Origin: Bacteroides_D sp963546395
GTDB lineage: Bacteria > Bacteroidota > Bacteroidia > Bacteroidales > CAJPTX01
Assembly (NCBI GenBank): GCA_963546395.1
Contig: CAUUMS010000006.1
Span: 1 to 64,000 of the forward strand
DNA: 64,000 bases
Reading direction: 5' to 3'
Shown: piece after piece, positions 36,901 through 45,249 of the stretch
Numbering within the stretch: position 1 is the first letter of the stretch
How the letters are laid out: every line of letters begins with the position of its first letter
The notes under the pieces: generated by a model
What the model was told of the DNA's origin: nothing
The model's input: the letters and a program-made list of their open reading frames with translations, nothing else
The model's database searches: none
Program-made: the position numbers and the translations under genes

Positions 36901-39504
36901 TATCGCCGGCTTGACAATTGCCTTGTACACCCGCACCTCACGCTCCACCCAATCGCTTGAGCAGCCTCCGTTCCGGGCCGAGAACCGATACTTGTAGGTT
37001 GTAAAAAACGGCGGTGGCGTTACTGCGGGCTCTGTCACATCCTCAAAGTGCGTCAGCGAGTCGCGCTGGCCCACCGTGCCATCGTGCCTATCGACCCAGG
37101 CCGGCGGCACAGCTGTATTATCCCACATCTGCACCTTATAGTTCGTCGCCGAACTCAGGTTGCGCACCCGCAGCGGCACCTTGCCGCTCCCGCACAGGCG
37201 CGAGGGGCCACTCACCTGCGGATCGACCCGTGGCGACACTATCACCTCAATCTTCGCCTTAGGCGTTAGAGCGCACAGACCGTAAGCCGTCAACGTATAG
37301 GTCTTACTCTCCCGCGGACGGTACACCTGCTTCACTCCTGGCTCTTTAGGAGGGCTATTCGGCGGGGCGGGAGTAGGAATATCCCTCAAATAATCCGGCG
37401 GCTCCCAGAAGTACTGCAAGTTCGGGGCTGTGCTCGAGGGCTTGATGTACGTTCCCTCGCTCCCGCGGCACACGTAGATCTGGGATCCCGTCTTCTTCTC
37501 CCATTGCCAAACCCCAGTATGCGGATTCTGAGCCCATCCGTTACCCTCGGCCCCGACTGAAATCTCCTTAAAGTCCGAGAAGTAGCCGTAAAATGCATCC
37601 TTATCTGGGAATCCATTGAGCACCGCCAGCTGGAATACATTCTTCGTGTTAATCAAGCGGTAGCTCTGCGCCTGCCCCCCTGCGAGCACTTTGAATGCAT
37701 CGTAACCGCCGATAACATCCGTGTCTATCTGGATCCACTTCCAGTTCGTGGCGAGGCCTCCAGCGGGGAAGGTCTTCCAGTTAGCAGGATTGTTCAGATA
37801 GTTCTGCACAGCCACCAAAGCCGGATCCGTCACAGGTACAAAGCCCGTTGGTGAGCCCTGCTGGAGCTCAAACCCCCCGATCCCATTGATGTCCACGCCT
37901 GGTGGTAGACCCGGTGCAGTTGTATTTACCCACACTACCACGTTCAGGTAGAATGTGTACCTCTCAGCCTTAGACTTCGACCGGCTAAAGGCCACCGATG
38001 TGCTACCTATACACTTGTCAGCCCTGGGCAACGGCGGGATGATAGCCCCAGCCTTCTGCGAATAACTACTATTCTCGACCCCCGACATGTGGTAAACGAC
38101 GATTTTCTTACCACCATCGGCACGAACCGATACCCCCTGCGAACCATCGAGCGGCGAATTGAGCTGTACCGACCACTGCTGACCTGCATTTAGCGTGTGG
38201 CTACCATGATTCGATACGTGCACCGTAGTGTTATCCTCCGTAGCCACCACGTAAGCCCACTCATCCCACCAGGGGGCACTCGTCACCCCACGCACCAGCA
38301 CGTGCTCCGAACCCAGTATTGATTCGTATCCCCCGCTCCCATCATCCTTCTTCAGCGGCACTAGCTGATCCACTACATAGTCAGGATTACCCGCATGACT
38401 CTTCGTACAGTCATCGCGCGTCAGCACCACCACTGGCTTATCAGCCTCCACATGCGCCCCGCATAACCTCGAATTCTCCGAACGCCCTGTCTGGTAGGCC
38501 ATCGGCTGTCCACGTTGATCCTTATCGTGGTAGCCAAATGCTGGATTCTCGTGTTTCTCGTACGGTGTAATGATCGAACTCTCCCCCCGGTTAAGCCAAA
38601 TCTCGTAGGTGCCCGCTGGCAAAAAGCGACCCCTGTGCCCTGCCGGCTGAGGAGCCAGCGTCGGGTTAGCCAACCAGATAGGGCGAGGAACTGTAATCTT
38701 GATCTTAGTATTGTCCGTGGTGGCTACAATGTTGAACGAGTGGTACGGCGGGCACCACATTCCCCAATAGCGGCTGTCAGAAGTCCACAGTGTATTCTGG
38801 AAGGGCACGTAGAATTCCAGCCCCAACCCGTTCTCACCCTTCAGCGGAATCAGGTCCATGTTCCATCCATTCGCAATCTCGATGTACGAATTGATGGGCT
38901 GGTTCGAATACATATGCACGCCCTTCTTCGTGCGGTTGATGTACGGCTTGGCCACCGTCATGTTGCTCTCACTCCATGCGAGCACATTCTCTATGAAGGT
39001 GGCTCGCTCCGCCGTGGTAGACGGATTAGAGAACAGATCTTTCCCAGCGGAACCAGATCCATCACTGAATGGATGGTAGAACAGGTGGTTCGTGCCCGTA
39101 GAAATCAGTGATAGCGAGTTCGCCACAGCCCCCGTCCCTGTGGAAGACGTGTTACCCGGCGCAGTAAGCGGGATGCGCACCTTCTGGCTCGGCGGCACTG
39201 TAAACTGTTGCGATTTGAACCCTGCCTCCGCCGGCAGCTCCAGATTCACTGTGGCTGGCGTGGTATTACTCGTATTGGTAACGTGGAGGTAGACCCTAAA
39301 CTCGTTGGTACTTGACACGTGCCCACGATTCACCTCGGGGATGTCAAACCAGAAATCTTTCCCCGTCTGAGCATATCCGGCCCCGCCCCACAGCAAAGGC
39401 AAGGCCAGTAGGCAAGCCCACAGCAGCTTTCCTACCCGGCGTGTCAACGCCCTGTGCAACCCACCCACAATAGCATCTTTCATAGCCGTATCACCTCTCG
39501 TCAT
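30955..39504 (-). CDS. Giant PKD-repeat surface protein with type B T9SS sorting domain
   Basis: This uninterrupted protein of about 2,849 residues is probably exported and displayed by the type IX system. A signal peptide ends near GGAGYAQ. TGKDFWFDIPEVNRGH follows, opening a domain of the IgGFc-binding N-terminal type (to about residue 600). From about 750 to 2,700 come roughly twenty Ig/PKD-like modules of about 90 residues with WDFGDG cores (for example YKWDFGDGES, YEWDFGDGIV, YLWDFGDGTQ). Many modules carry a cysteine near the start (GCNPVTAEF, GCSPFDVSM) and another near the end (GCRREAVQKITVYP), suggesting one disulfide each. The last 100 residues, with NVFHP, YRLYIFNRWGEQIFES and GWDGYRNG, are the gliding-motility-associated C-terminal domain. 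The role is probably adhesion or motility, SprB-like. An ATG at 39483 is an alternative start. Confidence 0.9.
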   Translation of the reverse strand: MTRGDTAMKDAIVGGLHRALTRRVGKLLWACLLALPLLWGGAGYAQTGKDFWFDIPEVNRGHVSSTNEFRVYLHVTNTSNTTPATVNLELPAEAGFKSQQFTVPPSQKVRIPLTAPGNTSSTGTGAVANSLSLISTGTNHLFYHPFSDGSGSAGKDLFSNPSTTAERATFIENVLAWSESNMTVAKPYINRTKKGVHMYSNQPINSYIEIANGWNMDLIPLKGENGLGLEFYVPFQNTLWTSDSRYWGMWCPPYHSFNIVATTDNTKIKITVPRPIWLANPTLAPQPAGHRGRFLPAGTYEIWLNRGESSIITPYEKHENPAFGYHDKDQRGQPMAYQTGRSENSRLCGAHVEADKPVVVLTRDDCTKSHAGNPDYVVDQLVPLKKDDGSGGYESILGSEHVLVRGVTSAPWWDEWAYVVATEDNTTVHVSNHGSHTLNAGQQWSVQLNSPLDGSQGVSVRADGGKKIVVYHMSGVENSSYSQKAGAIIPPLPRADKCIGSTSVAFSRSKSKAERYTFYLNVVVWVNTTAPGLPPGVDINGIGGFELQQGSPTGFVPVTDPALVAVQNYLNNPANWKTFPAGGLATNWKWIQIDTDVIGGYDAFKVLAGGQAQSYRLINTKNVFQLAVLNGFPDKDAFYGYFSDFKEISVGAEGNGWAQNPHTGVWQWEKKTGSQIYVCRGSEGTYIKPSSTAPNLQYFWEPPDYLRDIPTPAPPNSPPKEPGVKQVYRPRESKTYTLTAYGLCALTPKAKIEVIVSPRVDPQVSGPSRLCGSGKVPLRVRNLSSATNYKVQMWDNTAVPPAWVDRHDGTVGQRDSLTHFEDVTEPAVTPPPFFTTYKYRFSARNGGCSSDWVEREVRVYKAIVKPAIFVNDGLPIDECAVEANFAAATKANPNSASYPNSPNWLFTWKLGDGRREVGTNLRAIPPTPPPAKYEFKNFTNQNKTLTHTLVISDENQVCRDSATFSHTVLPTPQVSIVLDPPKRCEGEHVQISSNHTGVVARKWELKEMPPSSAVLETSDEAIFNVSPKPAGTYEVVLTGKNIAGCAAVDKKNLILNPTAKGTLRLVTPPTPTNDCSPKQVEIAADITNMATLGEYSFEWRLQKDPADLAGQLLKEGTHVAAGTPIANLIATLENPSDQAVEQKIVLTVTTKEGCSQRFEIALTVPPALHLNLEDKVTACPSKDGMYKQTIKLKDGSLIPAKSQYEWAINSGSGWELLSLPPGTKELTDREFPNYSTTSTLTYQVRLRVTSLAGVGYGSCSKEAISEVTVFPRAEATFAGTYTKNGVPTNIVPDDPMCPPVDAHFVAGATALNFEWTFTNKGDNTTATEVGDQVDHKIENALDHEIDYEVKLRAFNTYGCTDSHTETYKVRRALKAAFAVEMLHACNPVVVKIESQCQPPESTPGITATWDYGGGVRDPGFMDRYIYSAPGHKTIKLSITDGVCTSEAPNYTFEVPDVIKARMGPIVDAEKMVCAPATINFKDRSTGASYVEWAFYQIQPVLTPLVQTLVRTIPGSTTAHTFANDGGTASKTFRAVLRAGNTNSVCVDTAFVDIKVFPTVLASSAVVPTSNCTPIAVSMTNASTAPVPGSPATYTWEFTPDNQSYGQPVTVKSNTPGPQTATLTNTSQNEDVVYKVSFVAEVFWENTKKCSVKVEDLLPVKVPPVLDQQIQPDRDLFLCSGGTLRFKDGSRGGELLHEWDFGDGTQVETSGRGEAKEHVFENAGAADVVRNVKITTRQTTVPSGCQKVKTIPVTVHAAAKANFTIELPPANCTQPYTVRFENNSRGDVTPPPGVTSSYVWDPDDGAPAETRNDMSAYTHDYKSEHLNQPQTFHPKLTMEQKHENSGLTCKGKAEGELTISPDLKIGERGIEVSVEKDCAPFKSKFRAQGTGGANLVYKWDFGDGESGEGNDVEHEFKNLTETKIDRTVTLTLTNEYGCTLTAQKVITVYPQPIARFDLKFDSVCTPYNVEVTNKSQGNVDLKWFRNNEELDPSLTSANPFTLVADNTDPNSAHPLQLRLEALTKYPEMQNSPGCKSKYERSITVLPRLDIKFKVTPEEGCNPVTAEFRNESTGGGSYSWDFGGVGSADVANPSPVVFNNPSKQNDRVYTIKLTATNANGCRREAVQKITVYPQVEAKFKILQGGPTGVSVASICSPAPVYMKNESPSPAYSYTWQLGPKGDQTGVDADLTGPNDAYINESDPPAPMVIPIRLRAYITAHPECRAEETKNLTVYPKVLAEFRLPPDGCDPLVGEVKNLTKSYGATSYRWTLPDGQVITQEQPTLTLRNPSPYTELPVEVQLEARTEHGCVGLQRKSAVVWPTPRPAFEFKGGNMACPPSAITMENRSKGYALTYEWDFGDGIVTSTKDSVGIEHQFVNDSPGIKSYGVRLTTTSKKGCKASVTQQLFIYPQVKVDFTVSPRMSGCSPFDVSMAVQSQNAQYYHWSFGDGGTSSHESPTYRFVNNTIRDVEYDVRLTARSQYGCEATQVHRVTVWPRPGAAFTLTPGSQTFPSATISLVNQSAPASDDWTYTWKFGDGSTSTLREPGIHEYSTWAPPSANFTYEVMLKIEAPHCADSVVRHAIVRAPEPKTMFTFNQGSGCPPLKVQFYNKSLYGSSYRWDFGDGTSSISPEPEHEFTESRRYYVRLTTVGDGGESFSYQQIEVYPKPVVKFQPVPSRPVLPNAKVDMKNLTELGSTYLWDFGDGTQSTEEAPQHLYTEPGSFTVSLVAESEHGCVDSLSVKDAVQVLGAGSIRFPNVFHPRLDGPTGGYYQLPDQTNEVFHPYVSGSVQEYRLYIFNRWGEQIFESNELNRGWDGYRNGEPCPQGVYAWRAEGSYYDGTAFDMRGDVTLLR

Positions 39505-39551
39505 TGTCAACTCTCCTCGGCACTTCTTGCTCGTCTCACCCTATGCGCAAC

Positions 39552-39572
39552 ATGGGGACGCTGTGTCCCCAT
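39552..39572. repeat. 8-bp-arm inverted repeat between the secreted-protein gene and the giant gene
   Basis: ATGGGGAC and GTCCCCAT are exact reverse complements around a 5-base loop. It lies about 50 bases before the giant gene start. No T-run follows on the minus strand, so it may be a weak attenuator or an mRNA 5' stabilising stem rather than a normal terminator. Confidence 0.5.
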
Positions 39573-39647
39573 TTGTCTCTCATCACCCATACACCCCATG
39601 CGCAGCCAGGCAGCCCCCGCCTCAGCAGGGTGCTCCCAGCCCGCAGG

Positions 39648-40499
39648 CTACCTATTCCCAATCCGCTTAAAGTCCTTCCGTAGGAACCCGTCCCCGTTGC
39701 TCTTGGTCATGGTGTGGTAGTCGAAGTAGTAGATCCTATCATCCCCTGCCCCCACCAGCACCTTATATATGCGAGCCTGCATGCGGGTACCCTCTGGCCC
39801 CACCTTGTGCAGGAACACCACGTTCTGATTCTTCTCCGCTATCGCCTGCTCTATCTCATCCTCGCTCACAATGCGCACCACCCCCTTGTAGCTCTCGCGA
39901 ATCTTGCTCGCCGAGCGAATGTCGGGCGCCAGGTCACGCTCCACCACCCAGATCTCACGCCCCCCGAGGTCGGCAATGTTCTTGTTGTAGTGCTCAAACG
40001 GGTTATTCGATATCAGGTTTGGCTGCTCATGCAGCAGGCGAATGTGGTTCTGCGCAAAGCGCACGAACGATGTCAGCTTGTAGGCCCAGCTCGTCTGATC
40101 CACCGGCTCGTAGCCTAGCGGTATGCTGCACACGTCGGGCATATCGCCCGCCTTCTGCGTTCCAGCCCCCAAGGCCACCACCATGAAGTTGTAGAACGAC
40201 TTCACCTTATCCTCGGGGAAGCGCACCTTCATGCGCACCAGGAACGACTTATCCGCATCGCCCCGCATCTGCTCAAACTCCGTGTCGTTGATGAACTTGT
40301 AGGGCGTAATTGTCCAGCTCTGCTGCACAGCATCCCGAATCTTCATGTTCCACTCCGACATCGGGTTGTTGTCCAGCACCACGTACGTAGTCGTCTTCAG
40401 GAAGCGGTCTATATCCTCCTTGCGCGTAATGGGCCCGGCACTCACCAGCTCTGGCAGCACCATGCCCATCATCAGCAGCACTAGCAGCAAACGTCTCAT
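39648..40499 (-). CDS. Secreted protein of unknown family
   Basis: This 283-residue protein has a clear signal peptide (MRRLLLVLLMMGMVLPELVS then AGP). The mature domain begins TRKEDIDRFLKTTTYVVLDN and includes DAVQQSWTITPYKFINDTEF and YKVLVGAGDDRIYYFDYHTM. No lipobox, membrane helix or catalytic motif is seen. I do not recognise the family securely. It resembles uncharacterised Bacteroidota exported proteins. GldN/PorN was considered because of the context, but its motifs are absent. It precedes the giant PKD gene on the same strand (about 140 bases), so a link to that protein is possible. An ATG at 40511 adds four residues. Confidence 0.6.
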   Translation of the reverse strand: MRRLLLVLLMMGMVLPELVSAGPITRKEDIDRFLKTTTYVVLDNNPMSEWNMKIRDAVQQSWTITPYKFINDTEFEQMRGDADKSFLVRMKVRFPEDKVKSFYNFMVVALGAGTQKAGDMPDVCSIPLGYEPVDQTSWAYKLTSFVRFAQNHIRLLHEQPNLISNNPFEHYNKNIADLGGREIWVVERDLAPDIRSASKIRESYKGVVRIVSEDEIEQAIAEKNQNVVFLHKVGPEGTRMQARIYKVLVGAGDDRIYYFDYHTMTKSNGDGFLRKDFKRIGNR

Positions 40500-40511
40500 A
40501 CAGCCTACCAT

Positions 40512-40885
40512 TTCACGCCACCCCCGTGGGTACCTACCTATGCCCTCACACCAGAGGGCATTCTCGGGGGTTCAAATTCAACGAACAACAGCCCGCGAAG
40601 GTTGCATTTCCTGCGTAGCCAATTGCACCCCGCGGTGGGCTCCCCGTACCCTGCCGCGGGAGAGATCCCATGGCATTCGTATGCCCATAAACACCGCGTG
40701 CAGCCAGGGCATAACACCCCTCTGCGCTGCCATCGAGAAGGGCTCAACACGAAGTTTTGCACCCCTTCCCACCATCCCGGAATTCGTCATGCTCGCAGGC
40801 CAAAAGGCGCACTTCACCTCCCGAAATGCGCCGCTGGTAAAAAGAAGCTGCATAGCCCCACAGTCCATCACAAAATCAATACTCG
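40512..40885. other. Gene-free interval between the Ca2+ ATPase and the secreted protein
   Basis: No coding frame or RNA gene is supported in these 374 bases. A 7-base inverted repeat CCCGCGG/CCGCGGG (40629-40635 and 40654-40660) could fold after the ATPase transcript but lacks a T-run. No complete TTG/TAnnTTTG promoter was found for the secreted-protein gene. Confidence 0.45.
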
Positions 40886-43639
40886 CTACGCAGCCACCGA
40901 GCGTTTTCGCCAGCGGCTGAAGAGCCGTCCCAGCTCGCCCACCCACAGCACAAGGCTCGTCAGCAGCACAATGAGCAGCTGGTCATCCCAGTGCAGGGGC
41001 ACCACGTTGAACATGGCCCCGCCAAAGTTCATCATCAGCAGCTGGCCCAGCGTAATCACCCCCACCACCATCAGGAATCGGCGGGCATGCCGCACCCCAT
41101 GGAGGGCCGAATGCATCGTCCCCAGGGCTCGGGCGTTGAACAGGTTCCACACCTGCATGAAGACGAACAGGGAGAAGAAAACCGACAGCTCGTACACCCC
41201 AATCCTTGCAATGGCAGCCCCCGTGTGCGCGGCGGCCGCATCGTAGAGCTCATGCATAAGGGCACGCTCCTCACTAGCAAGGCGAGCCAGGCCGAGCAAC
41301 ACCCCGAAGAGCAGCACCACGAATACCAGGCCCACCCCCACAATGCGGTTGCGCATGCTCGGGGTGATGATGAACTCACCAGGCTCCCGCGGCTTGCGCT
41401 TCATCACGCTCGGGTCTGGAGGCAACGAGGCGAGTGCAAGGGCCGCAAAAGTGTCCATGATGAGGTTGATCCACAGCATCTGCGTAATCGTCAGCGGCGA
41501 TCCCTGGCCCGTGAATGCACCAATGAGCACCACCAGGCAGGCCGAGACATTGATGGTGAGCTGGAAGACGATGAAACGCTGGATGTTCTGGTAGAGCGAC
41601 CGTCCCCACATCACCGCCCTGCCGATGGAGACGAACGAATTGTCGAGAATGGTAATATCGCTAGCCTCCTTGGCCACCGCCGTGCCATCGCCCATGGAGA
41701 GGCCCACGTGTGCGGCGCGTAGGGCCGGGGCATCATTGGTGCCATCGCCCGTCACAGCCACCACCTCACCCTGCGACTGCAACAGGGCCGTGAGCCGAGC
41801 CTTGTCCATGGGTCGGGCCCTGTACATAATGCGGAGGTTGGGCAGTCGCGGCAGCAACTCCTCATCGCACATCGCCTCGAACTCCGCCCCGCTCATGGCT
41901 GCATCATCCCCACACGTCTCATCCCAGAGCCCTATCTGGCGGGCAATCTCACGGGTTGTCAGCAGCGTGTCACCCGTCACAATCTTCACCTGTATCCCCG
42001 CATCGCGACACTCACGTATGGCCTGCGGCACATCGGCACGCACCGGGTCGTTTATCACCACCAGGGCGAGCAAGCACAGCGGCTGCTCGGTAACCACTCC
42101 CTCCCGGAACGGCTCCGTGCCCTTCGGCACATTGCAGGCCGCCAGGGCCAGGGTGCGCATCCCCTGCGCCTGGTACTCCTCCAGGCGAGCCCGCAGCGGC
42201 TCCCACAGCTCGGCCATAGGCCGAGGGCTCCCGTCGGACATCGAGGCGAAGGGGCACAGGGGTACCACAATCTCCGGGGCCCCCTTTATCAGCAGGCGCA
42301 TAGCATCGCACTCGGCTCCGTGCAGGAGCGTACCCATGTACTTACGCTCGGTGGAGAAGGTGAGCTGCTCTGCCACCGTGCACCCATCGCGCAGCGGGAG
42401 GTACTCCACCCCATGGCTGCGTAGCCACAGCAGCAGGGCCCCCTCGGTGGGGTTGCCCAGCACCGTCACTCGCCCCGCATCATTGGCCTCCAGGTGGGCC
42501 GTGCCATTGCACGCCATGCTCTCGGCTATGGGCCCGAACATGGCACTCGAGGGCGTTAGCTCAGCCCCGTCGCACAGCAGCACATCGGCCACCCGCATCT
42601 GGTTCTGCGTCAGCGTCCCCGTCTTGTCCGTGCATATCACGGTGGTAGCCCCCATCGTCTCACAGGCATGCATGCGGCGCACCAGGTTGTTCGTCGCCAT
42701 CATGCTACGCATGCTGTAGGCCAGGCTCAGCGAGATGCTCATCGGTAGCCCCTCGGGCACCGCCACCACCAGCAGCGTCACCGCCAGCATCAGCGTGTTG
42801 AGGAGGTAGGAGCCAAACTCGAACCACTCGAACACCGTCCCGTGTGCATGGAAGAAGCTCCAGAGCCGCCCCAGCACCACCAGCACCGCCAGCACGTAGC
42901 CCACCTTTGAGATCATGTGCGCCAATCGCCGCAGCTGCCGATTGAGCGGTGTCTCCACATCATCCTCTATCTGGATGCCGCGGAACACGCGCCCCGCCTC
43001 GCTTGCGTCGCCCACCGCCGTGATGCGCATCGTGCCGTGCCCATCTATCACCACGCTGCCGCGGTAGAGGCAGTTCGAGGGGTAGGTGGCCTCCGGATCA
43101 GCCTGGGCCGGATCGGCACTCTTCACCGCCATCGGCTCCCCGGTGAGTGAGGACTCATTCACTTGCAGCGACACAGCCTCCAGCAGCTGCCCATCCGCAG
43201 GCACCTCCTCGCCCGTGTCCAACAGCACCACATCGCCCACCACCAGCTCCTGCTTGGGCACCTCGTGCAGGTGACCCTCGCGCAGGCACTTGTAGCACAC
43301 CTCGTCATTCACCTGGTTCAGGAGGTTGAACTCCCGGTCGGCCTTCTGCTCGAAGAAGAACGAGATACCCGTGGCCAGCAGCACCGCGCAGAGGATGCCC
43401 AGGGGCTCGAAGAAGGTGACACCACCCTCGCCCAGGTGCGCGTAACCATAATAGGAGACACCGAAGGAGAACAGCAGGGCCACGAGCAGAATCAGGATCA
43501 TCGGATCCCGGAACTTCTGCACGTACAACCGCCATGGTGGCGTGCGGCGCACTGGCGTGAGAACGTTTGCCCCGTGTACCCGGCGGCTCTCTAGCACCTC
43601 CTGCGCCGAGAGTCCCTGCGCCTGGCCATGCATGGTCAT
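40886..43639 (-). CDS. Calcium-type (PMCA/SERCA-like) P-type cation ATPase
   Basis: This 917-residue inner-membrane pump is of P2 type. The N-terminal cation ATPase domain is followed by the actuator loop SLTGEPMA, the membrane motif VAVPEGLPMSISLSLAY (Pro-Glu-Gly-Leu-Pro, as in calcium pumps), the phosphorylation site CDKTGTLTQNQM, the nucleotide region with KGAPEIV, and the hinge TGDGTNDAPALRAAHVGLSM. Six C-terminal helices begin around QLTINVSACLVVLIGAF. It most likely exports Ca2+, though Mn2+ or another divalent ion is possible. It appears to be transcribed alone, with gaps of over 200 bases on both sides. Confidence 0.9.
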   Translation of the reverse strand: MTMHGQAQGLSAQEVLESRRVHGANVLTPVRRTPPWRLYVQKFRDPMILILLVALLFSFGVSYYGYAHLGEGGVTFFEPLGILCAVLLATGISFFFEQKADREFNLLNQVNDEVCYKCLREGHLHEVPKQELVVGDVVLLDTGEEVPADGQLLEAVSLQVNESSLTGEPMAVKSADPAQADPEATYPSNCLYRGSVVIDGHGTMRITAVGDASEAGRVFRGIQIEDDVETPLNRQLRRLAHMISKVGYVLAVLVVLGRLWSFFHAHGTVFEWFEFGSYLLNTLMLAVTLLVVAVPEGLPMSISLSLAYSMRSMMATNNLVRRMHACETMGATTVICTDKTGTLTQNQMRVADVLLCDGAELTPSSAMFGPIAESMACNGTAHLEANDAGRVTVLGNPTEGALLLWLRSHGVEYLPLRDGCTVAEQLTFSTERKYMGTLLHGAECDAMRLLIKGAPEIVVPLCPFASMSDGSPRPMAELWEPLRARLEEYQAQGMRTLALAACNVPKGTEPFREGVVTEQPLCLLALVVINDPVRADVPQAIRECRDAGIQVKIVTGDTLLTTREIARQIGLWDETCGDDAAMSGAEFEAMCDEELLPRLPNLRIMYRARPMDKARLTALLQSQGEVVAVTGDGTNDAPALRAAHVGLSMGDGTAVAKEASDITILDNSFVSIGRAVMWGRSLYQNIQRFIVFQLTINVSACLVVLIGAFTGQGSPLTITQMLWINLIMDTFAALALASLPPDPSVMKRKPREPGEFIITPSMRNRIVGVGLVFVVLLFGVLLGLARLASEERALMHELYDAAAAHTGAAIARIGVYELSVFFSLFVFMQVWNLFNARALGTMHSALHGVRHARRFLMVVGVITLGQLLMMNFGGAMFNVVPLHWDDQLLIVLLTSLVLWVGELGRLFSRWRKRSVAA

Positions 43640-43686
43640 ATGGCTAACACCCGTTAGAAGCTAAACTGTAGTCTACCGCCGGCCTT

Positions 43687-43700
43687 CCACCCCGGGGTGG
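43687..43700. repeat. 14-bp perfect palindrome upstream of the Ca2+ ATPase
   Basis: CCACCCCGGGGTGG is perfectly self-complementary and lies about 50 bases before the ATPase start, where a dimeric repressor could bind. There is no further evidence for function. Confidence 0.35.
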
Positions 43701-43808
43701 TATGCCGAACACCTGTACAACGTATTCCGCTAGAAGTGGTTGCAGAGCTGCGCCCCTGGCTAATACACCGGATGGAACACCCACTCACCTCGACGCATTG
43801 ACGAAAAG

Positions 43809-43842
43809 GGCCCGCCCCGGAACCAGACCACCGGGGCGAGCC
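43809..43842 (-). terminator. Terminator after the MFS transporter gene
   Basis: On the minus strand GGCTCGCCCCGG pairs with CCGGGGCGGGCC (12 pairs including one wobble) around a 10-base loop, and CTTTTCG follows. It lies about 25 bases beyond the MFS gene stop. Confidence 0.8.
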
Positions 43843-43866
43843 ACCATGTGCGCCTGAGCGCAGACG

Positions 43867-45249
43867 CTACTTCTTGTTGGGGAGCTCCAGTCCGTACTGG
43901 TGGCGCCCATCGAGCCACTTGAGCGTAAGACTCAAGAAGATGGCTACCACCCCGAAGCACGAGAAGAGGAGCATGGCCCACGTGTAGTTCAGATCCACCG
44001 AGCTAGTGCCCACAGGATTCGTGGAGTCGAGCACCCGGCCGATGAGGATGGGGGTGAGGAAGAGGCCGATGTTCTGCACCCAGAAGATCAGCGCGTAGGC
44101 CGTGCCCAGGTAGCTGCTCGGCACAATCTTCGGCACCGATGGCCACAGCGAGGCCGGCACTAGCGAGAAGGAGATGCCCAGTAGCACGATGGTACCCAGG
44201 GCTATCGGCACATTCAGCGGCACGAAAGCAAAAATCAGGTGGCACATCACCATCACCGCGGCCCCGATGCTCAGCATGGTAGCCCCCTTACCCCTCGTGT
44301 CCAGGAAGTAGCCCAGGAAGGGCGTGATGGCGGCCGCCCCGATAGGGAACCAGAAGAAGATGGCCCCCGCCTCGCTCTCGGTCATGCCCAGGTTGCACTG
44401 TAGCATGTTGGTAGCGTAACGCTGGAAAGGGATGATGGCCGAGTAGTAGAGCACGCACAGCAGGGCGATGAGCATGAACGGTGCGCTCTTGAGCAGCTTG
44501 CCCAGATCGCTAACGCGGAACGGATCCTCCGCCTCATTCAGCGAGCCAGCCGTCTGCTTGTCGAGCTTGGCATCCATGAAGACGTAGACGATGAAGCAGA
44601 TCATCCCCACGCAGAGCAGCGCGAGGCTAAAGGCGATGGGGCCCGAAATGGCATAATCGGGGTAGTGCGTCTTGATGAACGGCGCCACCAGGAAGGCACT
44701 CGCCCCCCCCAGACGGGCCACCCCCATCTCCACCCCCATAGCCAGGGCCATCTCCTTACCCTTGAACCACTTCGCAATGGCCTTAGACACCGTGATACCC
44801 GCCATCTCGCAGCCGCAGCCAAAGAGCATGAAGCCGATCCCGGCCAGCTTAGCATTGGCGGGGAACGATGTCCACCATGAGCTCAACCACTGATGCAGGC
44901 CCGAGCCTGGGAACGCCTCCGACATGGCATAGAGCTTAATGGCCGCCCCAATCACCATCAGCGATCCGGCGAAGAGGGCCGAGAAGCGGATCCCCATCTT
45001 ATCGAGGATGATACCCGCGAAGATCAGGAAGAAGACGAAGACGTTCAGGAAGAACTCCGCGCTCGCATACAGGCCGAAGGTGGTGGAGTCCCACCCGTGC
45101 ATGGCCGTGAGCGTCTCCTTGAGCGGGGAGAGGATATCCACGAACAGATACCCGAAAAACATCATCGATGCCAGCAGGATGAGTGCTGTCCACCGGGCCC
45201 CTGCGGAGTCGCGCAGGAGCTGACGCGTGCTTTTTACTACCTCAGTCAT
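43867..45249 (-). CDS. Major facilitator superfamily transporter
   Basis: This 460-residue membrane protein has about twelve predicted helices in two halves, joined by a polar loop around DKQTAGSLNEAEDPFRVSD. The first helix region reads ALILLASMMFFGYLFVDIL; loop 2-3 carries DKMGIRFSALFAG, the usual MFS Asp/Arg motif. The pattern recalls bacterial relatives of MFSD1 (peptide carriers), but this cannot be settled. The substrate is unknown. It is a single-gene transcript by position, with a terminator directly downstream. Confidence 0.8.
   Translation of the reverse strand: MTEVVKSTRQLLRDSAGARWTALILLASMMFFGYLFVDILSPLKETLTAMHGWDSTTFGLYASAEFFLNVFVFFLIFAGIILDKMGIRFSALFAGSLMVIGAAIKLYAMSEAFPGSGLHQWLSSWWTSFPANAKLAGIGFMLFGCGCEMAGITVSKAIAKWFKGKEMALAMGVEMGVARLGGASAFLVAPFIKTHYPDYAISGPIAFSLALLCVGMICFIVYVFMDAKLDKQTAGSLNEAEDPFRVSDLGKLLKSAPFMLIALLCVLYYSAIIPFQRYATNMLQCNLGMTESEAGAIFFWFPIGAAAITPFLGYFLDTRGKGATMLSIGAAVMVMCHLIFAFVPLNVPIALGTIVLLGISFSLVPASLWPSVPKIVPSSYLGTAYALIFWVQNIGLFLTPILIGRVLDSTNPVGTSSVDLNYTWAMLLFSCFGVVAIFLSLTLKWLDGRHQYGLELPNKK

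Noticed and set aside
34000..39500. Numerous long plus-strand frames opposite the giant gene, up to about 250 codons
   Set aside because: They are antisense shadows of a repeat-rich GC-rich gene; their products are His/Arg-rich with no domain and no start context.
39648..40499. Assignment as GldN/PorN
   Set aside because: The context is suggestive but the protein lacks the sequence features I associate with that family; it is left as unknown.
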